A program made the position numbers and the translations under genes. The notes under the pieces were generated by a model. It did no database searches. It was not told the origin of the DNA and saw only the letters and a program-made list of their open reading frames with translations. A DNA stretch of 64,000 bases from Orobanche coerulescens (taxonomy: Eukaryota > Streptophyta > Magnoliopsida > Lamiales > Orobanchaceae): contig CM065806.1 of assembly GCA_033398695.1 (NCBI GenBank), forward strand, positions 47,827,001 to 47,891,000, read 5' to 3'. Positions 34,632-44,406 of the stretch are shown here, piece by piece. Numbering within the stretch: position 1 is the stretch's first letter; each line of letters opens with the position of its first letter.

Positions 34632-35054
34632 GTTTGTGTATGTTTGTTTGTGTGTTGTGTGTATACTGCGTGTGTACTGTGTATGTGTGTGTTTGTGTGC
34701 TGTGTGTGTGTGTTGGTTTGTTTGTGTGCCGTGTGTGTTTGCGTGCTGTCTGTGTGTGTTTGTGTGTGTACTGTGTGTGTGTGTGTACTGCGTGTGTATT
34801 GTGTATGTGTGTGTTTGTGTGCTGTGTGTGTGTGTGTGTGTTTGTTTGTGTGTCGTGTGTGTTTGTGTGCTGTCTGTGTGTGTTTGTGTGCTATTTGTAT
34901 GTGTTTGTGTGTGTATTGTGTGTGTGTGTTTGTGTGATGTGTGCAGTTTTTTATTTGGAAATACGAATTATTTTGGGGTAGACGTGGTTAACGTCGTAAG
35001 GATCTTCTCCCTTTGGGATAGATGTTAATTTTCGTCTTAAGGATCTTCTCCCAA
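30412..35054 (+). repeat. Five dispersed copies of a ~95-bp TTGGGATAGA...TTCTCCC block
   Basis: Copies begin near 30412, 32345, 33003, 34320 and 34966. Each has two half-units of the form TTTGGGATAGA...TTAA...AAGGATCTTCTCCC. Four of the five stand immediately before a GT minisatellite. Two are accounted for by the 1.98-kb duplication; the others imply earlier duplication. Confidence 0.75.
30751..31292 (+). pseudogene. Transposase-associated domain fragment (TNPD N-terminus)
   Basis: ATG 30751 opens MDRSWMNVSRASAEYDNGIE, the usual start of the Transpos_assoc domain of CACTA TNPD proteins. The zinc-binding CPCVQCMNGRRHEAD lies one frame over and YTVWIWHGE in the third, so two frameshifts separate them. 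After a linker the conserved NFTRLSAV motif appears (about 31131-31155), then another shift and NGWSDKSFTKLLQLMNEMLP to about 31260. The TNP2 catalytic domain does not follow; GT repeats take its place. A decayed 5' exon. Confidence 0.8.
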
Positions 35055-35518
35055 CATATCGTGTATGAAGTGTCCGTTTGTTTGTGTTGGTGTTTTTTCG
35101 GTGCAGTGTGTGTGTTTGTGCAATGGCAGTGTGTGTATGTGTGTTTCATGTTTGTGCAGTGTGTGTATGTGCGTGCAGTATGTGTGTGCGTGTGTGTTTT
35201 TACTGTTTGTGCAGTGTGTGTATGTGTGTGCAGTATGTGTGTGCGTGCTCTCTGTGTATGTGTGTTTGTGTATGTTTGTTTGTGTGTTGTGTGTGTACTG
35301 TGTATGTGTGTGTTTGTGTGTTGTGTGTGTGTGCCGTGTGTGTTTGTGTGCTGTCTGTGTGTGTACTGTATGTGGGTGTGGGTGTTTGTGTGATGTGTGT
35401 GTGTGTGTGTGTGTGTGTGCTGTGTGTGTGTGCTTGTGTATGTTTGTTTGTGTGCAGTGTGTGTTTGTGTTCTGTGTGTGTGTACTGTGTGTGTACTGTG
35501 TACGTGTGTGTTTGTGTG

Positions 35519-35552
<34 letters not shown>

Positions 35553-35705
35553 ATGTTTGTGTGTTGTGTGTGCTGTATGTTTGTGTGCTTGTGTGTTTGT
35601 GTACTGTGTGTGTGTCGTGCATGTCAATGTATGTCAGTGTGTTTTTTTTACTGTGTATGCTGTGTGTGTAGTGTGTGTATGTGTGTGTGTGTTTACTCCG
35701 CTGTG
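31330..35705. repeat. GT minisatellites between Ulp1-like exons
   Basis: Five long GT-rich tracts (about 31330-31670, 32460-32990, 33120-33640, 34435-34950, 35085-35705) fill the introns. The repeated units are GTGTGTGTGC, GTGTGTTTGTGTGC and GTACTGTGTGT. The long Cys/Val frames they generate on the plus strand and His/Thr frames on the minus strand are artefacts of the repeat. Confidence 0.85.
31571..35520 (+). repeat. Tandem duplication, ~1.98-kb unit, two copies
   Basis: Unit 1 (31571-33547) and unit 2 (33548 to about 35520) are nearly identical at an offset of 1,975-1,977 bp. Each contains three exons of the Ulp1-like gene, two copies of the TTCTCCC block and two GT minisatellites. The few differences show the duplication is recent. 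Unequal pairing between GT tracts is a plausible cause. Confidence 0.88.
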
Positions 35706-36043
35706 TGTGTTGATTTTATTTACTGAAAGCGACTCATATAACTGTGTCTTATTTTGTTTTAGTGTAATAAACAAAATGGAGGTTGGGAGTGTGGTTATTA
35801 TGTTATGTACTGGATGTCGACTATCGTCCGAGTGCGTTTTGGATGGTTGGATGGAGGTAGTATATTTTTAACTTGAATTGGTGATAAAACTGTTTACTCG
35901 TTTACATTTAAAGTTTGTTTATTATACGTTTATATGTGCATATGTTTGATGATGTTGGAGAACTGTCTCATGATATTATTAATAAAATTCGAGCTGATTG
36001 GGGACACTATTTCTTGGAGGTTCGAAATAGTCTTGCGACATGA
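31696..36043 (+). CDS. Ulp1-like cysteine protease (C48) gene of the CACTA, spliced, exons duplicated
   Basis: Exons read in one frame with GT-AG borders: 31696-31863, 31999-32103, 32181-32259, then 35763-35856 and a last part to the TGA at about 36043, whose acceptor is unclear. Exon 2 gives HHWQLLVIIPARG with the catalytic His. Exon 35763 gives KQNGGWECGYYVMYWM with the conserved Gln and catalytic Cys of the C48 (SUMO-protease-like) fold. Exons 1-3 recur at 33671-33838, 33975-34079 and 34157-34235, with frame and splice sites intact. Many plant CACTA and Mutator elements carry such domains; their role is unknown. The upstream coding region is not contiguous, so this is a partial gene; reading the duplicate in series would repeat about 117 residues. 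Confidence 0.72.
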
Positions 36044-36257
36044 TTTTGATATTTTTGTATGAATTATACATTTGATATTTGTATGAATTATTTGGATGAA
36101 TTGGTGTTTTTTTGTATTATCTTTTTCAATGAATTGGTGGTATTAATGAATTTGGTGTTGGTTAGTTCTTTTCGGGGTGTTTATTGATTATTACAGTTTG
36201 ATCCGAGTTCAGTTACTGGATTGTGCAAAATAATGCAAAATTCGGGAAAAGTCTGGA

Positions 36258-36577
36258 CAAAATAACAGCGATTCCAGCAAAACCGCAGTTAAACTTCTTG
36301 AAACTTCAACAACGGTTCAGTCAAATCCGCTGTTAATTTGTAAAAATAACGGCGGTTCGAGAACCGCCGTTAATTATCCGCTGTAAAAGCGGTTATCTAA
36401 AACCGCTGTTAAATGGCATGTTTAATAGCGGTTACAATGAACTGCTGTTATTTGTCAAATTCAACAGCGGTTCCGAAAACCGCTGTTAAAATTAACAGCG
36501 GTACATATGACGGCGGTTCCAGAACCGCTGTTAATTGGCCCATATAGCCGCTGTTAAAAGTCTGTTTTGTAGTAGTG
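36258..36577 (+). repeat. CACTA right terminus and subterminal repeats
   Basis: About a dozen GCGGTT/AACCGC units in both orientations (for example AACCGCTGTTAAA, 36462-36550) lead to the terminal TTTTGTAGTAGTG, the inverted copy of the left end. The TAG duplication follows. Bases 36044-36257 are AT-rich gene tail without features. Confidence 0.9.
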
Positions 36578-38051
36578 TAGGAAGTATGGTCACCAGGAAT
36601 CCAAGGGCAACTATATGTGATGGAACTAACTTCGTCACTAGTCGAGGAAATCAAATCTAAGCAGTTGAATGATTCTCTGATTATTCGGTTATGTGACGAA
36701 GTAATGAAAGGAAAAGCCCCAGGATTCGTGATACAAGATGATGGAGTTCTGAGATTTCAGAGTCGACTTTGTGTTCCCGATGATGATGTTTTGAGACAGA
36801 CAATTCTGAAGGAAGCTCACAGCGCGCCCTATTCTATTCACCCAGGCAGCAGTAAGATGTATAAGGATCTAAAACAAAACTTCTGGTGGGGAAATATGAA
36901 GAAGGATGTGGAAGAATACGTTTCGAAGTGTTTGACTTGTCAGCAGGTTAAGATTGAACATCATCGGCCTGCCGGAATGTTGAAGCCACTTCCGATCCCT
37001 AAGTGGAAGTGGGAGGATATCTCGATGGATTTCATCACCAATATGCCAAGGACCAAGACGGGAATGAACATGATTTGGGTTGTAGTTGATCGACTAACCA
37101 AGTCGGCTCATTTACTAGGAATTAAAGACACGTGGGGACCCAAGAAATTGGCACGAGTATTTATTGCTGAGATTGTCAGATTGCATGGGACGCCGAAGAC
37201 CATTATTTCAGATCGAGATGGTCGCTTCGTGTCGCATTTCTGGAAGGCAGTTCACAGGGCTTTGGGAACTTTAGCACGGCTTATCATCCTCAAATGGACG
37301 GTCAGTCCAAAAGGACTATACAAACAGTAGAAGACATGCTTAGAGCTTGTGCCTTGGATGGTCAACTGATTGGGAAGTTCACTTGTCGTTGATTGAATTC
37401 ACATATAACAATAGTTGGCATGCTTCCATTAAGATGGCACCGTTTGAAGCGTTGTACGGAAGAAGATGTAGATCGCCCCTGTGTTGGGATGATTCCTCCG
37501 ACTTGATTGGGACGGAACCAGAATTGATAGTTCAAACTCAAGAGAAGATAGCTCTGATTCGTGAAAGGCTGTTGACTGCCCAGAGTCGACAGAAGTCGTA
37601 TGCTGATGTGCGCCATCGCCCGTTGGAGTTTGAGATTGGGGATAACGTGATGTTGAAGGTTTCACCTACCCGGGGAATTTTCCGATTTGGGAGGAAAGGA
37701 AAACTGAGTCCAAGATATATCGGCCCATTCGAGATCCTTGACAGGGTTGGGGATTTAGCATATAGGTTGGCCTTACCGCCATCGCTGAGTCACGTTCACA
37801 ATGTGTTTCACGTATCCCAATTACGGAAGTATGTACCAGATCCCAGTCATATCATTGATTTCGGCGAGATCGAGATAGCTAATGACGGCACCTTCGAAGA
37901 GAGACCAATCAAGATACTTGAGAGTCGGATCAAACAATTGAGGAATAAACCAATACCCTTGGTTAAATTACAATGGTCACGACACGGAGTTGAATAGGCC
38001 ACTTGGGAAACGGAGGATAATATGAAGACTAGATATCCCGAGTTGTTTTGA
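36578..38051 (+). pseudogene. pol: Tekay-like pol 3' end: integrase and chromodomain
   Basis: Homology begins at the CACTA border with codons for EVW, as in the Tekay linker between RNase H and integrase. The frame holds the zinc-binding domain (H near HPGSSKMYKDLK; CLTCQQ) and catalytic core motifs MDFITNM and [12 protein letters not shown] small deletion near 37265 and a frameshift near 37355 follow. From 37347 to 37996 the C-terminal domain (SPTRGIFRFGRKGKLSPRY) and chromodomain-like module read cleanly to a TAG, after which ATWETED continues to the natural end near 38051. Gag, protease, RT and RNase H are absent. Confidence 0.88.
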
Positions 38052-38138
38052 TCTGAGTATTATTCTACGTATTTCATGATCCGGTGTTGTTGAGCGTATG
38101 ATTTCATGAATGTGTTCAAAATTGTTATTTTTGCACTT

Positions 38139-38564
38139 GTAGTGCACGCTAACGACTAGGCGTAGCGTACGCTAATTTGGGTTCGTAGCGCACGCTGTGT
38201 ATGAACCTTAGCGCGCACTATACGTAGTCAACTTGATTAAGACAGGGTGGTAGGTGAGTTCAGCCGCGGATCTTGGTCGGGACATGTCGGGATGAACCTG
38301 GACGGCTTTTGGAAAAGTCGAGTCAATGCTGTTTAGCGCACGCTACTGGTATGAGGATAGCGCACGCTAAATGTTGAGTACAGTGAGGTCAGTAAGATTC
38401 GTATGGCCGTTAGTGCACGCTATATAAGTGGTAGCGTACGCTAATTTATGAACTTAGCACACGTAAAGGGATGTTAGCGTACGCTAAGTCGAGACCAGGT
38501 AGAAACAGTAGACTGCAGGCCCGTTAGCGCACGCTATGGTATGGACGTAGCGCGCGCTAATAAC
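38139..38564 (+). promoter_or_regulatory. U3 palindrome cluster, TAGCGYACGCTA type (Tekay-like LTR)
   Basis: About twelve sites occur in 425 bp: TTAGCGCACGCTA, GTAGCGTACGCTAA, GTTAGCGTACGCTAAG, TAGCGCGCGCTAA and relatives. They end 5-6 bp before the TATA box. Here the dominant core is GCGCACGC instead of GCGTACGC, a third variant of one design. Confidence 0.75.
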
Positions 38565-39764
38565 CATTTTCTATATATAGGACAGCACCCTCCTTCATTT
38601 TCAGACTTCCACTACAACCCACAACATAATTCCGCGACTTTGGGAGTTACCCTCTCCATCTTCAACCTTCATATTAGCTTCCTAACACATCATTCAAGGC
38701 GAGGAACTTTGAGGATCGGTGTTCAAGCGTCCAACGTTGAGTTCATCAAGAGTTTCGTATTTTCTTTCCATACAAGGTATGTGTTGCCGTCCGAACTTTA
38801 AATTCATGTTCTTATTTGGATTATTAACTTCCTCCTGGAGTTTATCAAGGTTATGGATTAATGATTAGGTTGAGCACCATTCATGTAATCTTGAAGTAAT
38901 CGTTTTAGAACCCCTTTGAGTAATAAGAGTGTAACCGAACCCTTTTGAGTTGAATCAAGGATTTGTGATTTCTGAGATTTTAGTATATTTTTAGGATCTG
39001 AATCACTTGCATGCCGGAGTATTGTGATTATCATCACTTTATATGAGATTTTTTACAAGAAGATAAATTATTAGTATGGTCTTGTAATATCCTTGGATAG
39101 AATGAGATGACCTTCAATGTAAATCATAACTCATAGTGATTTCTGGGTTTGGTTATCTTCATGTTGATGATTCAAACAAAAGGATGTTGATGGGTAACCA
39201 TTGCTATGAACATAAACTTTGGCAAGGAAGATAAATTGCGGAAGAACGAATTATACGGTTGTTAAACCTTAAACTCGGATTTAAGCGTGATTTGTAACCG
39301 AACTTGGTGAGGGAATCGATAATCCGGAATCGTAGTATGTAATTACGGTGATTTGAGCGACTCTAGCTAGACCGGGTGGTCGTCGAGTGAGTTGAACCGT
39401 GAGTCGGCGAGCTTAGAGTCGACCGTAGTGGACGTTAGATGTTCATACGTTTAAACTTGTCCTGAGTTGCCGTTATTTTTCTTGTTTGTTGAAGGACCGA
39501 GCATTTTGCGAACGTTTGATCGAAAGAGGCGGCCTTCGAGTGTGTTGAGATCATTAGAGTAATTGCCATCTTTGAGACAAGTATCGTATTTTAAACTTGT
39601 TAATATTGCATTGTTGATCATGTGTACGATTTATTCATGTTGTTGAACATGAGATTAATTTCTTTGAGTTGTCATGATATTTGTTATTGATTCCTTGATT
39701 GTTCATGTCGATGAACATGTTGATTTGCATATGTGTATGCATAATTGTAATGTTTATGTTGTAA

Positions 39765-39960
39765 ATGATCCGAGGGGATCATGAGGATCTATGCTGAGGG
39801 CGCTGAATCGGATGTCCACCATGCGTTGGTCCGACGGGATCATCATGGGGATCTACGCTGAGGGCGCTGGATCGTTGGACGGGTTTTCCACCATGCGTTG
39901 GTTCGACGGGATCATCATGGGGATCTATACCGAGGGCGCTGGATCGTTGGATTACCATGT
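39765..39960 (+). repeat. ~70-bp tandem repeats near the LTR end
   Basis: Three units share GGATCATCATGGGGATCTA, GAGGGCGCTGGATCG and CCACCATGCGTTGGT. They lie in U5, about 450 bp before the LTR end. N2's LTR has a comparable GC-rich tandem block (15934-16059). Confidence 0.7.
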
Positions 39961-40417
39961 ATTGTGTTGATGGAATCGTGAAGATTTACATCGTTGGATT
40001 CCGATGACGGAAGTCTGTTTTGTATGTTTTATGATGCACTGATGATTTATGTATTATGATACTTGTACTAGCATTGTTTTGCTAACCCCTTCGGGGGTGG
40101 ACATTTGTTTTGATGTTCAGGTAGCCGAGGAGCGGGGAAGCAACCACGGTACCGACATGACGATGAAGTGGCTCAGTGATGTGGATTATGTTATCTTGTT
40201 TTATGGTTATTTTTCCAGTACTCGAGTACGCATATGTTGTTGATGATTTTGGGGATGTTTTGTAATAATGGACTCATTGATTTGTCGATCGGGTTTGAAC
40301 TTCTTTTAATTTGATAACACTTTAGTATTCATCTCATATTTCTCAATTTAGCCTTGTAAATTCTTATACAAAGGATTTACGGCGCTGTAATTATTCCGAA
40401 TATATCGGGGTGTTACA

Positions 40418-41317
40418 TGATAAAACTTGGAGTTGTTGAGTTAAAGCTGCGACTTGGGCCGATAGCGTAGATATTGGATAATTGTCGGAAATTTCCATAA
40501 CTCGTTTGGGGTTCACACGCTCAAAAGGCCACTGATAAGCATTCGCAGCCATAGCTTCTAGTAAGAAATAAGCTTCAACTATAGTTTTGCCCATTAAAGC
40601 ACCTCCAACTGCTGCATCCACTAGAGTGCGTGTAGAGGCACTCAATCCATTATAGAATGTTTGAATCTGCAGTCAATCAGGTAGACCATGATGGGGGCAT
40701 CTCCTTATAAAATCTTTATATCGCTCCCATGCCTCATGTAGAGACTCCATATCATACTATCCGAAAGTAGTTATCTCATTTCTCAGTCTTGCGGTCTTCT
40801 CTGGTGGAAAGAACTTAGCCAGAAAAGCTTGCGCTAACTCTGCCTAAGTTTTGATAGATCCTGGCGGGAGCGAATTTAACCAGAACTTGTCCTTGTCCCT
40901 TAGAGAGAATGGGAAAAGTCGTAGATGAATGGCATCATCAGTAACATCATTATTCTTAAATGTGTCGCAAATCTCGAGAAATGATAAAATATGAGCATTA
41001 GGGTCATCATTAGACGATCCACAAAATTGGCTCGCTTGCACCATTTTAATGATAGCCGGATTGATTTCAAAATTATTTGCTTGAATAGACGGGCGCCGAA
41101 TCCCCGAAAAATTAGCATTGACCTGCGGAAGTGCATAGTCACGGAGAGCCAATGTTGGTTGGACCTGTTGAATTGGGTTATCGATCCCTTGATTTCCAGT
41201 ATTGTCTCCCATGGTATCCGGAATCAATAACTCACGTCTTTCCTTCCTGTTTTTCCGCAGAGTGCGTTCGAGTTCGGTATCCAAAGGAAATAAATCTTCG
41301 TTACCAAATTTTCTCAT
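40418..41317 (-). pseudogene. gag: Athila gag (truncated, three stops)
   Basis: ATG 41317. The frame carries the Athila gag signature (SIQANNFEINPAIIKMVQ, DPNAHILSFLEICDTFKNN, RLFPFSLRDKDKFWLNSLPP). It continues in the same register through stops near 40842, 40755 and 40678 to LVDAAVGGALMGKTIVEAYF and SAQVAALTQQLQ before truncation. Two of the three stops fall where relatives have Trp (TGG to TAG or TGA) and one where they have Gln, which fits C-to-T decay at methylated cytosines. Gag would form the capsid. Confidence 0.85.
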
Positions 41318-41430
41318 GCACTAAACGAATTCCTCAAAGGAAAACAAGTGAAACAAAATTTACACAAAAATAAAATAATATTCAAATTAAGACTAGGAAC
41401 ACTGAAATTGATATTAGCAAAAAGAATCAG

Positions 41431-41446
41431 TCCCCGGCAACGGCGC
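41431..41446 (-). other. Primer binding site of Athila A (tRNA-Asp type)
   Basis: The minus strand reads GCGCCGTTGCCGGGGA, preceded by TTTTTA. Athila and Tat elements normally have TGGCGCCGTTGCCGGGGA, complementary to tRNA-Asp; here the first G is A. The gap to the LTR end at 41455 is about eight bases. Confidence 0.8.
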
Positions 41447-41454
41447 TAAAAACT

Positions 41455-42768
41455 TGTTACGTATTTTCCGTGAATGCAAGTGCACGTTGTCGTATACAAG
41501 TAATAAAGTGATGAGTAAAGTATCGTTCCCTCGAGGACTGATGTGCTAATTACTAATTTATTGGTATTTCTAATTTTATTTGAACCACCGGAAAATTTGA
41601 GGTTAAACAATTATTAATAAATAAATATTGCGATAACTAAAATAAACAAGAAAATCAATAATCCGATAAAAAGAGTTTCAAATAGGAGAAGAATATAGGA
41701 TTAAGAATTCACCTCGATTAATCCAAATTAATCTTGATTTAAGTAAGTTATGCAGTTTCCCAATTAATTGAAAGCGAATATTATCTAATATAATCTAAAA
41801 CCCCTTCCGAGGTTAGTAGAATTTTCCAACACGAACAATTCACTCTATTCCTAGGTGAGTTAATTTGACATTAGCCAAAAAGATCTATAATCTTCAAAAT
41901 ATCGATGCTTCATAATTCTTATGAGTATATTCCCATCTCACAAGATAAAATAGTTTTCTCCCAATTATCACTACTCACTATCCTTTTCCGATTCAAGTTA
42001 AGCAGCTAGAACAATTCAATCGTCTGCCACACAATTGAAAGCATTAAGAACAATCGGGGAAAACTCAATAGAAAAGGGAATATTATCAATAATGTAAAAT
42101 CAAGAATTAATTCGTCATAATTTCGGTTTCATCTCAATCCTAGAATAAAGGAGTCTAGCCTGACATGCTAGAAATCAATACACAAATACAAGAATTAAAC
42201 ATAAGGTTCAAGAATTTCAAACACGATTGAAGAACTCGTCCCCTTCCGTCTTCTTGCCTTCGTCTCCCTTCCCTGCTCTGTTCTCTGCTGCTAGGTCTTC
42301 TGTTCTCCTCCGATTTTTTTGATGCCCTCTTTTCTGTCCTTCTCCCAGCTTTTATAACCTTTCCATGCCTCCAAGTCACATCCCGAGAATTAGGTCTTGT
42401 CCGCCTCCAAAACGGCCAAAATTACGAGGTAAAAACAGGTTTCCCGCCGCTGCGGGCCGCGGCCTGGAGTAAGTGAGCCATGGCCCTAAGCACACCGCTG
42501 CCCAGGTCTGGGCAAGAAATCAGTACGGGCCGCGGCCCGTAGAGAGTGTGCCGTGGCCCCCGGTATAGTTTGTGCCGCGTTACTTTGTGTTGTGCCTGTG
42601 ACGCGGCCCTCTACCGAAAAATGTCGTTTTTGCCCTATTTTCTTCGTTCGAGCTTCAGGACTCTAATTTCCTTCAAAAAATGTAACCATCATACATTAGG
42701 AGCTCATTTATGCAGAACTACACCAAAAATAGGGATAAAATAATGACAATAAATCGTACAAAAATACA
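41455..42768 (-). repeat. Athila A 5' LTR
   Basis: 1,314 bp; on the minus strand it starts TGTATTTTTG and ends AAAATACGTAACA. A TATA box (GGTTATAAAA) lies at 42350-42359, with GC-rich palindromes upstream at 42440-42610. R/U5 toward 41455 is AT-rich and non-coding. Confidence 0.8.
42440..42610 (-). promoter_or_regulatory. U3 GC-palindrome cluster, GGGCCGCGGCCC type (Athila LTR)
   Basis: Repeated GC-rich palindromes: CGGGCCGCGGCC, the perfect 18-mer TACGGGCCGCGGCCCGTA (about 42524-42541), GCCATGGCC, GCCGTGGCCC and GACGCGGCCC. They end about 80 bp upstream of the TATA box on the minus strand. The architecture matches the ACGTACGT clusters but the sequence is unrelated. Confidence 0.7.
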
Positions 42769-42773
42769 TGTAA

Positions 42774-43248
42774 TAGCAACGCCAAATGATATGCCAACTC
42801 GCCGACTCTCTCGAGAATCTCAAAGGGTCCAATAAATCTTGGACTCAACTTTCCCTTCTTTTCGAAGCGGAAAACTCCCCTCGTCGGCGACACCTTTAGC
42901 AAAACGTGGTCTCCCACCTCGAATTCCAAAGGCCGACGACGGACATCAGCATATGACTTCTGTCGACTCTGAGCAGTCAACATCCTCTCCTGAATCAATT
43001 CCACCTTCCGCCTCGTCTCCATAGCGATATCTGGTTCGGTCCCAACCAAATCGGACGCCTTGTTCTAGCAAATCGGCGATCGACATCGCCGCCCATAAAG
43101 CACCTCATACGGTGCCATTCGAATCAATGCATGCCAACTATTGTTGTACATGAATTCGATCAATGGCAAATGCTCCTCCCAATCACTACTCCAATCGAGA
43201 GCACACGCACGGAACATATCCTTAGATGTCCGGATACTGCGTTCCTCT
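42774..43248 (-). pseudogene. pol: Tekay integrase fragment, sandwiched
   Basis: The minus strand reads part of the integrase core (IEFMYNNSWHALIRMAPYEVLYGRRCRSPIC, 43140-43070 region) and C-domain (SPTRGVFRFEKKGKLSPRF, about 42905-42850). Athila A ends it at 42774 and copia B starts at 43249. It is what remains visible of an older Tekay copy that took both insertions. A frame change near 43065 separates the two parts. Confidence 0.82.
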
Positions 43249-44345
43249 TGAAACAATATTTTTTGATACATATTTTGATGATGATCTTTTTAGCAAAATA
43301 ATTATTATCTCATTACACATTTTACTATAGTTATTTTAAATCATTTTTTGTAACACATTTGTTAAAATTGTGCACTAATAACGTACGTAAACGAAGTTCA
43401 ATAACGTACGTAATACGCGTTTTATAACCGTTGCTAAAAGTTTTAGAAATGTCAAAGTATGAAACGGCTAAATGACATAACGTACGTAAATGCCTATTCC
43501 TAACGTACGTTATCAGTTTTAAATTTGAATTTATGTGCTAACCGTTGATCTTATTCAAATTGACGTCATCCAGTACATCATCTCAACCAACGGATATGAA
43601 GACCAAGAATAACATACGTAATGCATGAAGCAAAATGTACGTAACAGTGAAGACAGAAGCCACTTCCCATTTTCAGTATCATTTTACGGCCGTTATGCAT
43701 GATACATAACGTACGTAATATTGTCTATGTACGTAAATGAGGTTTCCTAATGCACGTAATACAGGCCTACTATTCTAACGGGAAAATACAACTCAAGGGC
43801 TATAAATAGCACCATTCAAGGTGTTGGAAAATACACAATTGATCTGAGCTTATAAGCATACTCAAGCAATATCAAGCATACATTTCGAGAGATATATATT
43901 CCATATTGTGATATTAGAAGAATTGTTCTATCATTTCTGTATCTCTATTCTTATATCAACGAGCGATATCTTTTGTAAAGTCGAGTTTTCTACTCGCAAC
44001 TATTTATCATGAGGTTGTCTTATATCCTGAAAAACAAGAGTGGTTAAATGAGCTTGTTCTTGAGCCCGGAAATCAAGAAATTGTAAAGTTCGGCACTAAC
44101 CTTGAAAGTGTAATTGTAAGAGATGGCACTAAACTAGAAAGTGCATTCAAGGTCTCTAGAAAAGTCCTAGTCGATAAAACTAGGTAGGGGACTGCGTCGT
44201 TAAAAGCCGAACCTCTCGAACAATTTCTTGTGTTCTTTCTTTTCCGTATTTCATTTACTCCGATATTTAGCTTCCGCATAAAAAGAGTTCAAAACTCTTA
44301 ACCGCACTATTCAACCCCCCTTCTAGTGGCGGTACCAATCTAATA
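43249..44345 (+). repeat. Copia B 5' LTR
   Basis: Starts TGAAACAATA. The exact 3' border is within a few bases of 44337-44345, because no second copy is present for comparison. U3 has the palindrome cluster; a TATA box CTATAAATAGC lies at 43800-43810. A pyrimidine motif AACCCCCCTTCTAGTGGC near the end is typical of SIRE-type LTRs. Confidence 0.78.
43376..43763 (+). promoter_or_regulatory. U3 palindrome cluster, TAACGTACGTAA type (copia B LTR)
   Basis: About nine copies of TAACGTACGTAA or variants (TAACGTACGTTA, TAACATACGTAA, TGCACGTAA) occur in 390 bp, ending 37 bp before the TATA box at 43800. It is the same palindrome as in the N1 gypsy LTR although this is a copia element. Confidence 0.8.
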
Positions 44346-44346
44346 A

Positions 44347-44359
44347 TTGGTATCAGAGC
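44347..44359 (+). other. Primer binding site of copia B (tRNA-iMet)
   Basis: TTGGTATCAGAGC, complementary to initiator tRNA-Met, just after the LTR. Confidence 0.88.
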
Positions 44360-44406
44360 AGTCTCTTTTTCACCGGATTAACACCCGCTAGAGAAAAGAT
44401 CCAGAA

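Larger units (their letters stand above)
29143..36577 (+). mobile_element. CACTA (En/Spm) transposon, non-autonomous
   Basis: 7,435 bp bounded by CACTACTACAAAA and its inverted copy, with a 3-bp duplication TAG on both sides (29140-29142, 36578-36580). Subterminal regions carry many AACAGCGGTT / AACCGCTGTTAA motifs in both orientations, the presumed transposase-binding sites of CACTA elements. Inside are an N-terminal transposase-associated fragment and an intron-containing Ulp1-like gene. The main transposase domain (TNP2-like) is absent, so it cannot move by itself. Confidence 0.92.
38052..40417 (+). repeat. LTR of the Tekay-like element
   Basis: Ends at 40417 with GGGGTGTTACA, the Tekay-type LTR terminus. 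The 5' boundary and polypurine tract are not recognisable and may be deleted. It contains a palindrome cluster (38139-38564), a TATA box (TCTATATATAGGAC, 38569-38582), long AT-rich R/U5 and a tandem repeat (39765-39960). No coding sequence. Confidence 0.75.
40418..42768 (-). mobile_element. Athila element A, 5' end only
   Basis: Minus strand: 5' LTR 42768-41455, tRNA-Asp type primer site (41446-41431), gag from 41317 until it is cut at 40418 by the end of the Tekay-like LTR. The right flank TGTAA (42769-42773) is the presumed target duplication. It is inserted in the integrase of a minus-strand Tekay element. Confidence 0.82.

Noticed and set aside
31309..35871. Long open frames rich in Cys/Val (plus strand) and His/Thr (minus strand)
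   Set aside because: They are translations of GT-rich minisatellites; all frames are open because the repeat lacks stops. No domain, and the composition is explained by the repeat.
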